This document shows, piece by piece, positions 63,984-64,000 of a DNA stretch of 64,000 nt. Origin of the DNA: a bacterium. GTDB lineage: Bacteria > Spirochaetota > Leptospiria > Leptospirales > Leptonemataceae. The notes under the pieces were generated by a model, which saw nothing but the letters and a program-made list of their open reading frames with translations, had not been told where the DNA came from and did not search any database. Numbering within the stretch: the stretch's first letter is position 1; every line of letters starts with the position of its first letter. The stretch lies in assembly GCA_024742665.1 (NCBI GenBank), contig JANSYA010000004.1, forward strand, positions 1 through 64,000. Direction: 5' to 3'. Made by a program: the position numbers and the translations under genes.

Positions 63984-64000
63984 CAGGGCAGCATCGTGAA

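Overview
The window reads as chromosomal DNA of a GC-rich, probably free-living Gram-negative bacterium. The best guess is a relative of the Leptospirales (Spirochaetota). The arguments are three 7TMR-DISM type receptors, abundant partner-switching parts (a STAS protein and an RsbW-like ATPase domain), a giant membrane-anchored coiled-coil protein resembling the spirochaetal Scc type, acyl-CoA dehydrogenase plus glycerol genes, and a dispersed TGTAGGA-type palindrome. This is inference from gene content and not a phylogeny. Almost all sequence is coding, with a few repeat-rich intergenic islands. No phage, insertion sequence, CRISPR array or rRNA was seen.

Layout. 1-916: a 220-bp tandem repeat, then a promoter-to-terminator unit that looks like a small RNA, then the recA leader. 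917-3691: recA, argC and tRNA-Pro(GGG). 3758-6758: two terminators, an acyl-CoA dehydrogenase and an OmpA-like lipoprotein. 6866-16758 (minus strand): a compact chemosensory operon, cheR-TPR > cheW-cheW > mcp > cheA-REC > cheB > REC-adenylate cyclase, behind uvrA (to 19745). 19908-26034: a CHASE4-like membrane protein coupled to a PrsW protease, then murJ, a STAS/zinc-ribbon protein and another membrane sensor without an output domain. 26266-33717: hisZ, purA, a palindrome cluster, tlyA, a prenyl synthase, ndk, a DUF2752 protein, a 111-bp tandem repeat array, a gamma-carbonic anhydrase-like gene and ychF. 33797-40064: a large sulfatase-fold protein, a metallo-beta-lactamase-fold hydrolase, a membrane protein and glpK. 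40110-51479: signalling genes (7TMR-DISM/PAS/RsbW, serine hydrolase, GAF kinase, lipoprotein, rsgA, two coupled 7TMR-DISM proteins). 51564-63778: an atypical citrate synthase, an HNH protein, a DUF1232 protein, recX, a methyltransferase, the coiled-coil protein, a TetR regulator with a thioesterase, glpD, a hypothetical protein, a QueD-like protein and a DUF1858 protein.

How the genes work together. The most interesting block is the chemosensory operon. It has the parts list of the Wsp surface-sensing pathway, but the usual REC-GGDEF output (cyclic-di-GMP) is replaced by a REC-class III adenylate cyclase, and the two CheW proteins are fused. It probably converts receptor signalling into cAMP and is unlikely to steer flagella. 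Around 47-51 kb two overlapping 7TMR-DISM genes look like histidine kinases whose phospho-acceptor or ATP site has been lost. The window also holds family members lacking an expected catalytic residue (citrate synthase, QueD), and several unexplained repeat and palindrome families.
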